Shown here: piece by piece, positions 1 through 6,316 of the stretch
Numbering within the stretch: the first letter of the stretch is position 1
How the letters are laid out: each line of letters starts with the position of its first letter
Assembly: GCA_030950875.1 (NCBI GenBank)
Contig: JAUZQS010000127.1
Coordinates: 1-6,316, forward strand
Source of the DNA: Mariprofundaceae bacterium
Lineage (GTDB): Bacteria; Pseudomonadota; Zetaproteobacteria; Mariprofundales; Mariprofundaceae
Length of the DNA: 6,316 nucleotides
Direction of reading: 5' to 3'
Position numbers and translations under genes: made by a program
Notes under the pieces: generated by a model
Told to the model about the DNA's origin: nothing
Seen by the model: the letters and a program-made list of their open reading frames with translations, nothing else
Databases searched by the model: none

Positions 1-1
1 G

Positions 2-36
2 ATTCCCAATACAAGCGCTTGGGAATGACGTTTTTT
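2..36 (+). terminator. Hairpin plus T-run, probable terminator of a plus-strand gene to the left
   Basis: An 8-bp perfect stem (ATTCCCAA at 2-9 pairing with TTGGGAAT at 19-26) encloses a 9-base loop. It is followed by GACG and then six T residues at 31-36. On the plus strand this looks like an intrinsic terminator, although the 4-base gap before the T-run is longer than ideal. It would serve a plus-strand gene ending just left of the window and converging with pyrF. The stem also contains ATTCCC/GGGAATGACG, which resembles dispersed palindromic repeats in many proteobacterial genomes, so it may be a repeat used as a terminator. The window edge may cut the left side. Confidence 0.5.
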
Positions 37-56
37 AGAGCTAAGTTGGGCGTTTT

Positions 57-177
57 GTAACTGTTCAGATTGCAGCTGATTTGCCCGATATCAAGGCGAA
101 AAAACGGAGCGTACGCATGTACGTGAGTATTTTTCAACGCCGATATTGGGTGAATCAGTGGCGAGCTGAATAGTTAC
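57..177. repeat. Long imperfect inverted repeat (fold-back element)
   Basis: The ends GTAACTGTTCAG (57-68) and CTGAATAGTTAC (166-177) are reverse complements apart from one G-T pair. Pairing continues inward: CTGATT (76-81) with AATCAG (153-158), CCC-ATATC (84-92) with GATAT-GGG (142-150), GGCG (95-98) with CGCC (138-141), an A-run (100-104) with a T-run (130-134), and a central CGTAC/GTACG hairpin around 110-123. Mismatches and G-T pairs are spread along the arms, and no coding frame explains them. The element starts 16 bases after the pyrF stop codon, in what is probably a convergent intergenic region. It could be a dispersed non-coding repeat (REP- or MITE-like) or a transcript-end structure. 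I see no clear target-site duplication. Confidence 0.75.
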
Positions 178-192
178 CGATAATGTTAGTAC

Positions 193-882
193 TCAATCAA
201 GGCCTTGAAGCATCATCCGCACTGCCTCATCCGCAGCATCTACAGGCATCGCAGCTTGAATAATAGGTCTTCCTATAACCAAATAGTCAGAGCCTTGTTG
301 CACCGCCATGGCAGGGTCTGCTACACGTTTCTGATCTTGAACATCTTGCCTACCCCAACGAATACCAGGGGTCACAGTCACAAAACTATCACCACAAGCC
401 TTTTTGATACTTTCAACTTCATGCACACTGCACACCACACCATGCAACCCAGCATCACGTGCCAATAGGGCACGCTCAACAGCAACAAGTTTAGCTTGTT
501 GGGCTGGCATATTATCACTTGTTAAAACCGTCACTGCTATCAATTGCATATCAGGGAATGCTGAAGCAGCCTCTGATGCTCGCTTTAGCATTTCAGATCC
601 TCCCGCAGCATGAACATTCACCATCTGCACGCCCAAAGCTCCGGCACTCTCGATAGCCTGCGCCACTGTATTGGGGATATCATGAAACTTTAAATCCAAG
701 AACACCTTATGTGATTCTAACAATTCCCGCACCAAAGCCGTGCCTTCTGCCACAAATAAACGCAAGCCCACTTTGAACCAACCGACATGCTCGGCCAATT
801 GATCTCGCAGATGCAATGCTTGTCTTGCATCAGGCATATCCAAGGCAACCATCAAGCGCTGCCTCATATCTCCTTCATTCAT
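193..882 (-). CDS. pyrF: Orotidine 5'-phosphate decarboxylase
   Basis: Decarboxylates OMP to UMP, the last step of de novo pyrimidine synthesis, in the cytoplasm. The 229-residue protein matches the usual length of the short bacterial form. Visible family motifs: VALD near residue 12, FKVG with Lys37, the catalytic block DLKFHDIPNT with Asp63, Lys65 and Asp68, and VNVHAAGG at about 88-95. The phosphate-binding elements are TPGIR (Arg175) and VIGRPI (Arg205) near the C terminus. The ATG at 882 overlaps the lapB stop codon as ATGA and has AAAGGGG ten bases upstream. A second in-frame ATG at 867 (Met6) has AAGGAG only two bases before it, which is too close for a good ribosome site, so I prefer 882, but a 224-residue product is possible. 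The lapB-pyrF linkage is also seen in E. coli. Likely translationally coupled to lapB. It is the last gene of the block. Confidence 0.97.
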   Translation of the reverse strand: MNEGDMRQRLMVALDMPDARQALHLRDQLAEHVGWFKVGLRLFVAEGTALVRELLESHKVFLDLKFHDIPNTVAQAIESAGALGVQMVNVHAAGGSEMLKRASEAASAFPDMQLIAVTVLTSDNMPAQQAKLVAVERALLARDAGLHGVVCSVHEVESIKKACGDSFVTVTPGIRWGRQDVQDQKRVADPAMAVQQGSDYLVIGRPIIQAAMPVDAADEAVRMMLQGLD

Positions 883-2027
883 ATGCCGACCACCCCTTTC
901 GTTAACTTATCACCTTCAGTAATCGCCGACATGCTCCCCCACTGATTACACTGCGGACACTGCCAACGCATATCTACTGTCTGCACACCACACTGCGTGC
1001 AGCTATAATGTTTCATGGTCACTCGCCATTTTTTTGCTTGCTCTACAAAGAATTCATCGCTATTCATATCCATCGCCGCCAAACGAAGGGACTCTCGCAA
1101 ACCTGCTGGAACAAAGGACATTTTTTCTCGCAAACAAATCGCTGCGTGAACGTCATGTTTGGCAATCTCCTCCATCCAAGCCAAAGCCAACTCATGATCA
1201 TGCTGCTCCTGCCAATAAACCATCAGCTCATCGGCACAAGCATCACTTTGTAATAATAATGGGGTTAATAAGTGTAAATAATCTGGCGTCTCACGTTGCA
1301 TCACAGACAACGTATGCTTTAGCTTTTCAACATCATGCTTTTTAAGCGCCAATTCCACCAATAGTATATAAGCATGACCACAGTTTTTTGCTAAATCCAA
1401 AGCATTATTTATATATTCCTGCGCGACATTATATTGCTCATTCTGTAACGCATCTTGTGCCATTGCACACCATAAATAGGCTCGATGCAGGCCATCTTCA
1501 TCACCTTCCAATCGCTCAATCCGTGATAATAGCTCTTCAGCCTTCAACCATTCACTACTTTGTTCGCGTATGCGTAACGATGCTGTTAAAGCATTCAAAT
1601 GGTCAGAACGAACATCTAATACCTTTTGATAATGGCGTAAGGCTCGATCTAGCAGACCACCTGTTTGGAAATCTTTGGCTAAAGCAAAATGTGCTTGCAA
1701 ATAAAGTTCAGGAGATACATCAGGACGCGCTAGAATATTTTGATGAATGCGAACCGCACGGCCAATTTCCCCATGCGAACGAAACATCTCACCCAGTGCC
1801 ATGTACACATCCGCAGCTTCAGAACGAAGCTTTGCCACCTGCACCATTTCCTGCAATGCGAGATCTGGCTCATCTGTTAATAAGTAATTGATACCACGCA
1901 GCAACGGGGAAATACGCTCATCATGTTCAATATTCGGCAGTTCATCATCATCCTGCCATTGCCGCCAAAACAACACCCAGACAAACAGCAGCCCACCCAC
2001 CAATAAAATAAATAGTAGCGCCGTCAT
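879..2027 (-). CDS. lapB: LPS assembly protein B (TPR and rubredoxin-type zinc protein, YciM family)
   Basis: LapB is an inner-membrane-anchored cytoplasmic protein. In E. coli it promotes FtsH-dependent breakdown of LpxC and so sets the rate of LPS synthesis. The 382-residue product is close to the E. coli length of 389. A single N-terminal membrane segment (about residues 3-21) is followed by an acidic stretch. The family signature block comes next: GINYLLTDEPDLAL, LGEMFRSHGEIGRAVRIHQN and GLLDRALRHYQ, which are TPR repeats. More helical repeats run to about 320. The C-terminal rubredoxin-like knuckle has CTQC and CPQC (Cys343, 346, 357, 360), the metal site needed for LapB function in E. 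coli. The start at 2027 has TAGG six bases upstream. It lies 30 bases after lapA and overlaps pyrF by four bases, so the three genes are probably one transcript. Confidence 0.95.
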   Translation of the reverse strand: MTALLFILLVGGLLFVWVLFWRQWQDDDELPNIEHDERISPLLRGINYLLTDEPDLALQEMVQVAKLRSEAADVYMALGEMFRSHGEIGRAVRIHQNILARPDVSPELYLQAHFALAKDFQTGGLLDRALRHYQKVLDVRSDHLNALTASLRIREQSSEWLKAEELLSRIERLEGDEDGLHRAYLWCAMAQDALQNEQYNVAQEYINNALDLAKNCGHAYILLVELALKKHDVEKLKHTLSVMQRETPDYLHLLTPLLLQSDACADELMVYWQEQHDHELALAWMEEIAKHDVHAAICLREKMSFVPAGLRESLRLAAMDMNSDEFFVEQAKKWRVTMKHYSCTQCGVQTVDMRWQCPQCNQWGSMSAITEGDKLTKGVVGI

Positions 2028-2057
2028 AACATGCCTATCTGAGAATAAAACCTGATA

Positions 2058-2402
2058 TTAAACATCATCCTGCAAAGGTATATTACGGAGATTTTCAACC
2101 TCTTGATGCAATACGTTATTTTCTTTCCGCAATTGCGAAATTTCTTGTTTATGTTTTCGCCGAGAAAAGCTTAATGAAAGCATGCCGCCTGAAAAACCCA
2201 ATATAAAGGCAATAAAAACTGGCATATAAAACGGTATTTCCTGACTCTTTAGTCCCAGCAAAGCCACATTAACCAATGCTAAATTCGACAATGCAAAGGT
2301 AATAAAAAATGCTGTTAATAAAGCCATAACAGCAATATTAAGCCAATGTTTTCGCCCCGAACTAAATACAGACATCGTAGTCATGCGTTTAATTTTTGGC
2401 AT
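2058..2402 (-). CDS. lapA: LapA family membrane protein (DUF1049)
   Basis: A small inner-membrane protein that in E. coli partners LapB in LPS assembly. The 114-residue product has a basic N terminus and two hydrophobic segments (about 21-40 and 58-79, the second with GFSGGML). A short charged coiled-coil-like tail follows (about 84-107, with I/L/V at 88, 91, 98, 102, 105). This matches the two-helix plus cytoplasmic-coil layout of LapA. Sequence identity to E. coli LapA is low by eye, so the call rests on architecture and on the position directly before lapB. The start is uncertain. ATG 2402 (MPKIKR) overlaps ihfB by 14 bases and has only a weak CGGG ahead. ATG 2384 and ATG 2375 give 108 or 105 residues but have no ribosome site. 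All choices imply translation coupled to ihfB. Confidence 0.85.
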   Translation of the reverse strand: MPKIKRMTTMSVFSSGRKHWLNIAVMALLTAFFITFALSNLALVNVALLGLKSQEIPFYMPVFIAFILGFSGGMLSLSFSRRKHKQEISQLRKENNVLHQEVENLRNIPLQDDV

Positions 2403-2673
2403 CAACCCGTTCACGCAACTCTTTTCCAGGCTTGAAATGCGGCACAGCCTTGGCTGGCACATGTACAGATTCGCCAGTTTTAGGGTTACGACCTACACGC
2501 GGCGAACGTTTTTTCACTGAAAAACTTCCAAAACCTCGTAATTCCACACGATCGCCTGCACTTAAAGCCCCAGAAATCGCGTTAATCACCTCATTCACTA
2601 CAACTTCAGCCTCACGCCGTGTAATCTGACCATGCGCTTCTGCAACAATGTCCACCAATTCAGATTTGGTCAT
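2389..2673 (-). CDS. ihfB: Integration host factor subunit beta
   Basis: Half of the IHF heterodimer, which bends DNA sharply at specific sites in recombination, replication and transcription. The 94-residue length equals that of E. coli IhfB. MTKSEL at the N terminus, RGFGSF (46-51), GRNPKTG (61-67) and PHFKPGKELR (78-87) are typical of the beta subunit. Pro64 lies at the tip of the DNA-binding arm, where it intercalates into DNA. The reading frame is open upstream to 2718, but the extra 15 residues (MLGCCRCSSS...) do not look like family sequence, and a strong purine-rich ribosome site sits just before the ATG at 2673. The gene follows rpsA by 131 bases, as in many Gamma- and Betaproteobacteria, and its end overlaps the proposed lapA start. 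The partner gene ihfA is not in this window. Confidence 0.96.
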   Translation of the reverse strand: MTKSELVDIVAEAHGQITRREAEVVVNEVINAISGALSAGDRVELRGFGSFSVKKRSPRVGRNPKTGESVHVPAKAVPHFKPGKELRERVDAKN

Positions 2674-2677
2674 ACCA

Positions 2678-2689
2678 CCTCCCACCTTT
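2678..2689 (-). promoter_or_regulatory. Ribosome binding site that fixes the ihfB start
   Basis: On the minus strand AAAGGTGGGAGG precedes the ATG at 2673. GGAGG is four bases from the ATG, and the overlapping AAAGGTGG register gives a longer and more usual spacing. This purine block supports MTKSEL as the true N terminus over the upstream Met at 2718. Confidence 0.7.
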
Positions 2690-2728
2690 GAGCTTGAACA
2701 TCTACAACATCCAAGCAAGCCATCAAAA

Positions 2729-2755
2729 ACGTTATCATTTACGTTATCATTTACG
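2729..2755. repeat. 12-bp tandem repeat in the rpsA-ihfB spacer
   Basis: ACGTTATCATTT occurs twice head to tail (2729-2740, 2741-2752), and a third copy begins with ACG. Each unit plus the next two bases, CGTTATCATTTACG, is an imperfect dyad (CGT...ACG ends). It lies about 55-80 bases upstream of the ihfB start, inside the 131-base spacer. It could be a paired binding site for a regulator of ihfB or simple slippage. I could not place a convincing -35/-10 promoter next to it. The rest of the spacer shows only a weak AT-rich pairing (TTACTT/AAGTAA) just after rpsA. Confidence 0.7.
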
Positions 2756-2804
2756 CTACAATATCTTACTTTAGCCTATCCAACACCTATTCAGCAAGTA
2801 ATGG

Positions 2805-4499
2805 CTATTTTTTACCCAACAGCTTGCGCTGTAATTCCAATGCCAATGCAGATGGCGCATCTTCAGAACTAACTGATTGGCTGTACTCACGTACGGCCTC
2901 GCGTTCTTCATCATTTAAGAATTGACGAATCGATAGGTCAACCTGACGACGCTTACGGTTCACATCAATCACTTTGGCCTCAACTTCATCACCTTCTTTC
3001 AATGCAGGCAAATCTCTTGGCACTTCACGCAGTGCTAAACGTGCGCGAACATGCTCTGCCAATTCAATCCATACCGCGCCAGTAGCAAGCTCAACCACCT
3101 TCCCTTTTACCACAGCACCACGTTTTACGCCGGCAATAAAAATTTCAAATGGATCATCCGATAACTGCTTGATACCCAAACCAATACGCTGTTTACTAAC
3201 ATCTACACCCAATACAACACATTCAACATCTTGGCCCTTGCTATAAGATTGCATCACATCTTCGCCAGCTTCAGTCCAAGATAAGTTGCCAATATGAACC
3301 AAACCATCCAGACCATCCGCCAAACCAACAAAGAACCCGAAATCTGTGATATTACGAATTTTACCCGTGACTTTTGAGCCTTCTGAGTGCTCTTTCATCC
3401 ATGCCTGCCATGGGTTCTCAGCAACTTCCTTCAAACTCAAACGAATGCGGCGCTGCTCTGTATCAATTTCTAATACCGCAACATCAACCACATCACCTTC
3501 GGCCAACACTTCCGTAGGCTTCACATCTTGACGTGTCCAACTCATCTCAGATCTATGAATCAAGCCTTCAACACCTGCCTCAAGCTCAACCACAGCACCA
3601 AAATCCAATAGTTTCCGCACCGTACCCGTTAAACGCATACCTGCCTCATAGGTGTTGGTAACATGTTGCCAAGGATCTTGCTGTAGGTTTTTCGTAGAAA
3701 TAGAAATCTTGCCTGTTTCAGCGTTCAATTTCACCACTTCTGCGGTCACAGTTTGACCAATACTCAACATTTCTGATGGATGATTAATTCGGCGCCATGC
3801 CATATCTGAAACGTGCAACAAAGCGTCCACACCATCCAAATCGACAAAAGCACCAAAGTCCGCCAAACGCTTCACTTCACCACTAATTTTATCACCAAGC
3901 TTCACCCTATCAAAAAATGCAGCGCGCTTTTCCGCAGCTACAGCAGCCAAAGGCTGTTTACGCGATACAACGATATTGGCTGGATAATGGGTCGCTTCTA
4001 GAATGGCTACATCATAACTATTGCCCAGCAGCTGCTCCGCACCCATACCTGCATGCGTATCCACTTCTGAACGTGGCATAAAGGCTTGCAAACCACCCAA
4101 GTCCACACGAAAGCCACCTTTCACTTCTGACGTTACAGTCACATTTAGCGTTTTATTTTCCGCTACAGCAGCATCCACCATCGCCCATAATTCACGACGT
4201 TTACCTTCCAAAACAGATAAGCGTACAGAACCACCAGAAGATACCACAACCGCTTCAATTTCAGCACCAACAGCAGGAAGTTCCTCGCCTAAAGCAGTAA
4301 ATTCAGCTACTGCAATACTGCCTTCATTTTTAGTGCCTATATCCATAATGACATTTTCATCGTTCACTGCCACAACAACGCCACGAATGCTTTCGCCTTT
4401 TTTCAAGCTCGGCTCTTCTTTCAATGAGGCTTCAAACATTGCCTGAAAATTCTCTTCTTCTGGAATCGCGCTTTGTTCGCTAACTTGTTCTTCTGACAT
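2805..4499 (-). CDS. rpsA: 30S ribosomal protein S1
   Basis: S1 binds mRNA on the 30S subunit and helps start translation of structured or weak-leader messages. The 564-residue product (E. coli: 557) has six S1/OB-fold domains at about 35-100, 115-182, 202-270, 288-357, 375-444 and 461-526. Domains 1-2 are the divergent ribosome-binding pair. Domains 3-5 carry the clearest RNA-binding signature, for example ADFGAFVDL, LLHVSDMAW, LDFGAVVEL and TDFGFFVGL. Domain 6 lacks the usual DFG-type aromatic pattern (ELATGAVWIEL) and has a short loop before EGDEVEAKVIDV. An acidic N-terminal segment (MSEEQVSEQ) precedes domain 1. The start is ATG 4499, because AGGTGG lies eight bases upstream, while the in-frame GTG at 4511 sits inside that ribosome site. 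Flanking cmk and ihfB are its standard neighbours. Confidence 0.97.
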   Translation of the reverse strand: MSEEQVSEQSAIPEEENFQAMFEASLKEEPSLKKGESIRGVVVAVNDENVIMDIGTKNEGSIAVAEFTALGEELPAVGAEIEAVVVSSGGSVRLSVLEGKRRELWAMVDAAVAENKTLNVTVTSEVKGGFRVDLGGLQAFMPRSEVDTHAGMGAEQLLGNSYDVAILEATHYPANIVVSRKQPLAAVAAEKRAAFFDRVKLGDKISGEVKRLADFGAFVDLDGVDALLHVSDMAWRRINHPSEMLSIGQTVTAEVVKLNAETGKISISTKNLQQDPWQHVTNTYEAGMRLTGTVRKLLDFGAVVELEAGVEGLIHRSEMSWTRQDVKPTEVLAEGDVVDVAVLEIDTEQRRIRLSLKEVAENPWQAWMKEHSEGSKVTGKIRNITDFGFFVGLADGLDGLVHIGNLSWTEAGEDVMQSYSKGQDVECVVLGVDVSKQRIGLGIKQLSDDPFEIFIAGVKRGAVVKGKVVELATGAVWIELAEHVRARLALREVPRDLPALKEGDEVEAKVIDVNRKRRQVDLSIRQFLNDEEREAVREYSQSVSSEDAPSALALELQRKLLGKK

Positions 4500-4507
4500 G
4501 ACTCTTT

Positions 4508-4513
4508 CCACCT
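4508..4513 (-). promoter_or_regulatory. Ribosome binding site of rpsA
   Basis: AGGTGG on the minus strand is separated by eight bases (AAAGAGTC) from ATG 4499. It overlaps the alternative GTG at 4511, which argues that the shorter S1 reading is correct. Confidence 0.7.
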
Positions 4514-4547
4514 GTTTATTAAAAAAACTATAATAATACTTAAAACT

Positions 4548-5246
4548 TTACACAGCCTGAATTAAATTTTTACGCTCTAAAATCGCTAAAATACGATCCA
4601 CCACTTCATCCACACGCATCGTGGTAGAATCAACTTGAATCGCACCTTCAGCTCGTTCAAGCGGCGCACATTCACGCCCAGCATCACGTTCATCACGTGC
4701 CATCAATTCATCGGCTACCTGCTCAATGGATAATTCCTTATCTTTCACATGTAACTGCGCCCAACGTCGCCTTGCTCTTTCACGCTGGCTGGCCGTTAAG
4801 AAAAACTTCGCATGCGCATCTGGCAAAACCACCGTGCCAATATCACGACCATCCATCACACAACCAGACAACGCTATATTGCGCTGCACATCAAGCAGTA
4901 ATTCTCGCACCTTGGGATAATGAGCCACCTGCGATGCCAAGCCTCCGACATCCTCACCACGCAGCAAGGAAGTGCAATCATTGCTTTCAAAAAAGATCCC
5001 TTCTACACGCCAATTCATCTTGGGCAGTACACCGCCCAACACTTCTAACACCGCCGCTTCATCTGATAAATCAGCAGCTGCTTGCCGCGTCTGCCAACCT
5101 GCAAAACGATATAACAGCCCTGTATCCAACACAGGTAAACCTAATTCTTCGCCCACAAGTTTTGCTACAGTGCCCTTACCTGACCCAGAAGGTCCATCCA
5201 TCGCAATTTGTAGCCCTTCAATCGGGCTCCAGTATAAACCTGACAT
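4548..5246 (-). CDS. cmk: Cytidylate kinase
   Basis: Phosphorylates CMP and dCMP with ATP to give CDP and dCDP, recycling nucleotides from RNA and lipid turnover. The 232-residue protein is of the usual bacterial length. It shows the P-loop GPSGSGKGT (18-26), the nucleotide-binding DTGLLYR (41-47) and MDGRDIGTVV (131-140) with Asp132, Arg134 and Asp135. The LID-region SQRERARRR and the RDERDAGRECAPL motif (184-196, Arg187, Asp188, Arg191) follow. The N terminus is about five residues longer than in E. coli before the P-loop strand. The next Met (residue 16) lies inside the strand leading to the P-loop, so ATG 5246 is the only sensible start. That ATG follows the aroA stop codon with no spacer. 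GGAG about ten bases upstream, within aroA, can act as the ribosome site. Coupled expression with aroA is likely. Confidence 0.97.
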   Translation of the reverse strand: MSGLYWSPIEGLQIAMDGPSGSGKGTVAKLVGEELGLPVLDTGLLYRFAGWQTRQAAADLSDEAAVLEVLGGVLPKMNWRVEGIFFESNDCTSLLRGEDVGGLASQVAHYPKVRELLLDVQRNIALSGCVMDGRDIGTVVLPDAHAKFFLTASQRERARRRWAQLHVKDKELSIEQVADELMARDERDAGRECAPLERAEGAIQVDSTTMRVDEVVDRILAILERKNLIQAV

Positions 5247-6316
5247 TTACTTCTCACTCCAACGCACATTCATGCCTAAAGATTGTGCCAACGGCACAAA
5301 ATCAGGGAATGATGTGGCAATCGCTGCCGCGTTCTCAATCGTAATTTCAGCTTCGGAACACTGTGCTGCCACCGCCATCGCCATGGCAATGCGATGGTCT
5401 CCACGCGCATCCACTATACATCCACCGTGCAAACTATCGCCCTTGATAATCACGCCATCATATTTTTCCACAACACTTGCCCCTGCCGCCTGCAAAGCCA
5501 CTGCCATCACAGCAATGCGATCCGACTCCTTCACCCGCAACTCTTCGGCCTCGCTTAATATAAATTCACCCTCAGCCAGACTTGCTGCTGCAAACAATAC
5601 GGGAAACTCATCAATCGCATCAGGTACATCAGCAGGATTTACCTCAACACCATGTAAACCACGATACCGCACATGAATGTCTGCCACAGACTCTTTGCCT
5701 ACCCATGCCTCATTTTCCAACAACATATCACCATTCATATCTGCCAAAATACGCTTCCAACCATTACGCAATGGATTCATACCAATACGCTCCAAAATAA
5801 TATCAGAGCCTTTAATCATTGAGGCCGCTACCGCAAAAAAAGTCGCCGATGATGGGTCGGCAGGAATATAAACAGGCTCACTTGGCGCTGTTAGTTTGCC
5901 AGTTGGTTTTAAATGGATCTGTCCATCAGCATCCACCGTTATTGGCTGCCCAAATAAAGGTAGCATACGCTCAGTATGGTCACGTGTTGGTCGCGGTTCA
6001 GACACAATTGTTTCACCATCGGCATACAAGGCCGCCAACAACACACATGATTTAACCTGTGCACTGGCAACTTTTGAGACATGCCGAATAGCTTTTAATT
6101 TCCCGCCTTGAATGTTTAACGGCAACAAATCACCCTCTCCAGACACCGAGGCACCCATCTTACGCATAGGATCAGCGACCCGTTGCATAGGGCGCACTTG
6201 CAACGAAGCATCACCTGTTACCGTAACCTCAAAACCCTGCCCTGCAAGCACGCCCATCATCAAGCGCACACATGTTCCTGAGTTCCCCGCATCAAGAATG
6301 CCGGCTGGTTTTTTCA
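5247..6316 (-). CDS. aroA: 3-phosphoshikimate 1-carboxyvinyltransferase (EPSP synthase), class II-like, 5' end outside the window
   Basis: Transfers enolpyruvyl from PEP to shikimate 3-phosphate, the sixth step of the shikimate pathway. The frame is open to the window edge, giving 355 C-terminal residues; about 75-80 N-terminal residues are missing. The GTG at 6269 is an internal codon, because family sequence continues upstream (DAGNSGTCVRLMMG). Visible motifs: GNSGT with the Gly that is altered in some glyphosate-tolerant enzymes still present, RPM, SAQVK, TRDHTER, DPSSATFF, IDEFPVL, RVKESDR and GDHRIAMAM. SAQVK and RDHTE, and ATSFP in place of the E. coli Lys411 region, mark a class II-like enzyme related to the Pseudomonas type. 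The class II motif NxTR reads NPLR here (MNPLRNGW). I infer normal catalysis, since the Asp, Glu, Arg and His active-site positions are kept. It may be fused to or follow tyrA, as in Pseudomonas, but this cannot be seen here. Confidence 0.96.
   Translation of the reverse strand, partial: KKPAGILDAGNSGTCVRLMMGVLAGQGFEVTVTGDASLQVRPMQRVADPMRKMGASVSGEGDLLPLNIQGGKLKAIRHVSKVASAQVKSCVLLAALYADGETIVSEPRPTRDHTERMLPLFGQPITVDADGQIHLKPTGKLTAPSEPVYIPADPSSATFFAVAASMIKGSDIILERIGMNPLRNGWKRILADMNGDMLLENEAWVGKESVADIHVRYRGLHGVEVNPADVPDAIDEFPVLFAAASLAEGEFILSEAEELRVKESDRIAVMAVALQAAGASVVEKYDGVIIKGDSLHGGCIVDARGDHRIAMAMAVAAQCSEAEITIENAAAIATSFPDFVPLAQSLGMNVRWSEK

Noticed and set aside
1388..1891. Long plus-strand open frame (167 codons) opposite lapB
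   Set aside because: It lies wholly antisense to lapB, whose TPR and cysteine motifs are clear. Its translation is rich in His, Pro and Leu with no recognisable domain, as expected of an antisense shadow.
2674..2718. N-terminal extension of IhfB (MLGCCRCSSS...)
   Set aside because: Cys-rich residues not seen in the family, translated from the ribosome-site region. Length and motifs fit a start at 2673.
2721..2734. CATCAAAAACGTTA as an IHF site for ihfB autoregulation
   Set aside because: Against WATCAANNNNTTR the first base is wrong and the spacing to TTA is one base too long, so it does not meet the consensus.
4972..5676. Plus-strand open frame of 234 codons opposite cmk and aroA
   Set aside because: It runs across the junction of two well-supported genes, has low-complexity Ser/Ala/Thr content, and shows no family motif.
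6267..6269. GTG at 6269 as the aroA start
   Set aside because: The same frame continues upstream with the conserved DAGNSGT active-site segment to the window edge, so the gene is cut by the window and this is an internal Val codon.

Overview
The window reads as one compact block of housekeeping genes, all transcribed on the minus strand. In transcription order (right to left) it holds the 3' part of aroA, then cmk, rpsA, ihfB, lapA, lapB and pyrF. About 190 bases of non-coding, repeat-like DNA follow pyrF at the left edge. All seven proteins are recognisable from family motifs. I found no mobile-element gene, CRISPR array, tRNA or rRNA.

Organism: ihfB next to rpsA, together with the LapA/LapB pair, points to a Gram-negative proteobacterium that makes LPS. 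The aroA-cmk-rpsA-ihfB order is typical of Gamma- and Betaproteobacteria. Attachment of lapA-lapB-pyrF also fits a gammaproteobacterium or a near relative such as a zetaproteobacterium. Moderate GC by eye and a class II-like AroA agree with this but do not settle the genus.

Layout: 1-36 is a hairpin with a T-run, probably a terminator for a plus-strand gene lying to the left. 57-177 is a long imperfect inverted repeat. 193-882 pyrF and 879-2027 lapB overlap by 4 bases. 2058-2402 lapA overlaps the end of ihfB (2389-2673). 2674-2804 is a spacer with a 12-bp tandem repeat. 2805-4499 is rpsA (six S1 domains). 4500-4547 is an AT-rich leader. 4548-5246 cmk starts directly after the aroA stop codon (aroA 5247-6316, 5' end outside the window).

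How the genes fit together: AroA feeds chorismate synthesis. Cmk and PyrF act in pyrimidine nucleotide metabolism. S1 supports translation initiation, and IHF-beta is half of a DNA-bending protein. LapA and LapB form an inner-membrane module that controls LPS supply. Overlaps and very short gaps suggest co-transcription, with possible extra promoters ahead of rpsA and ihfB. The coding part is conserved and ordinary. The least explained DNA is the 57-177 fold-back element and the tandem repeat upstream of ihfB. I see no evidence of a new multi-gene system.
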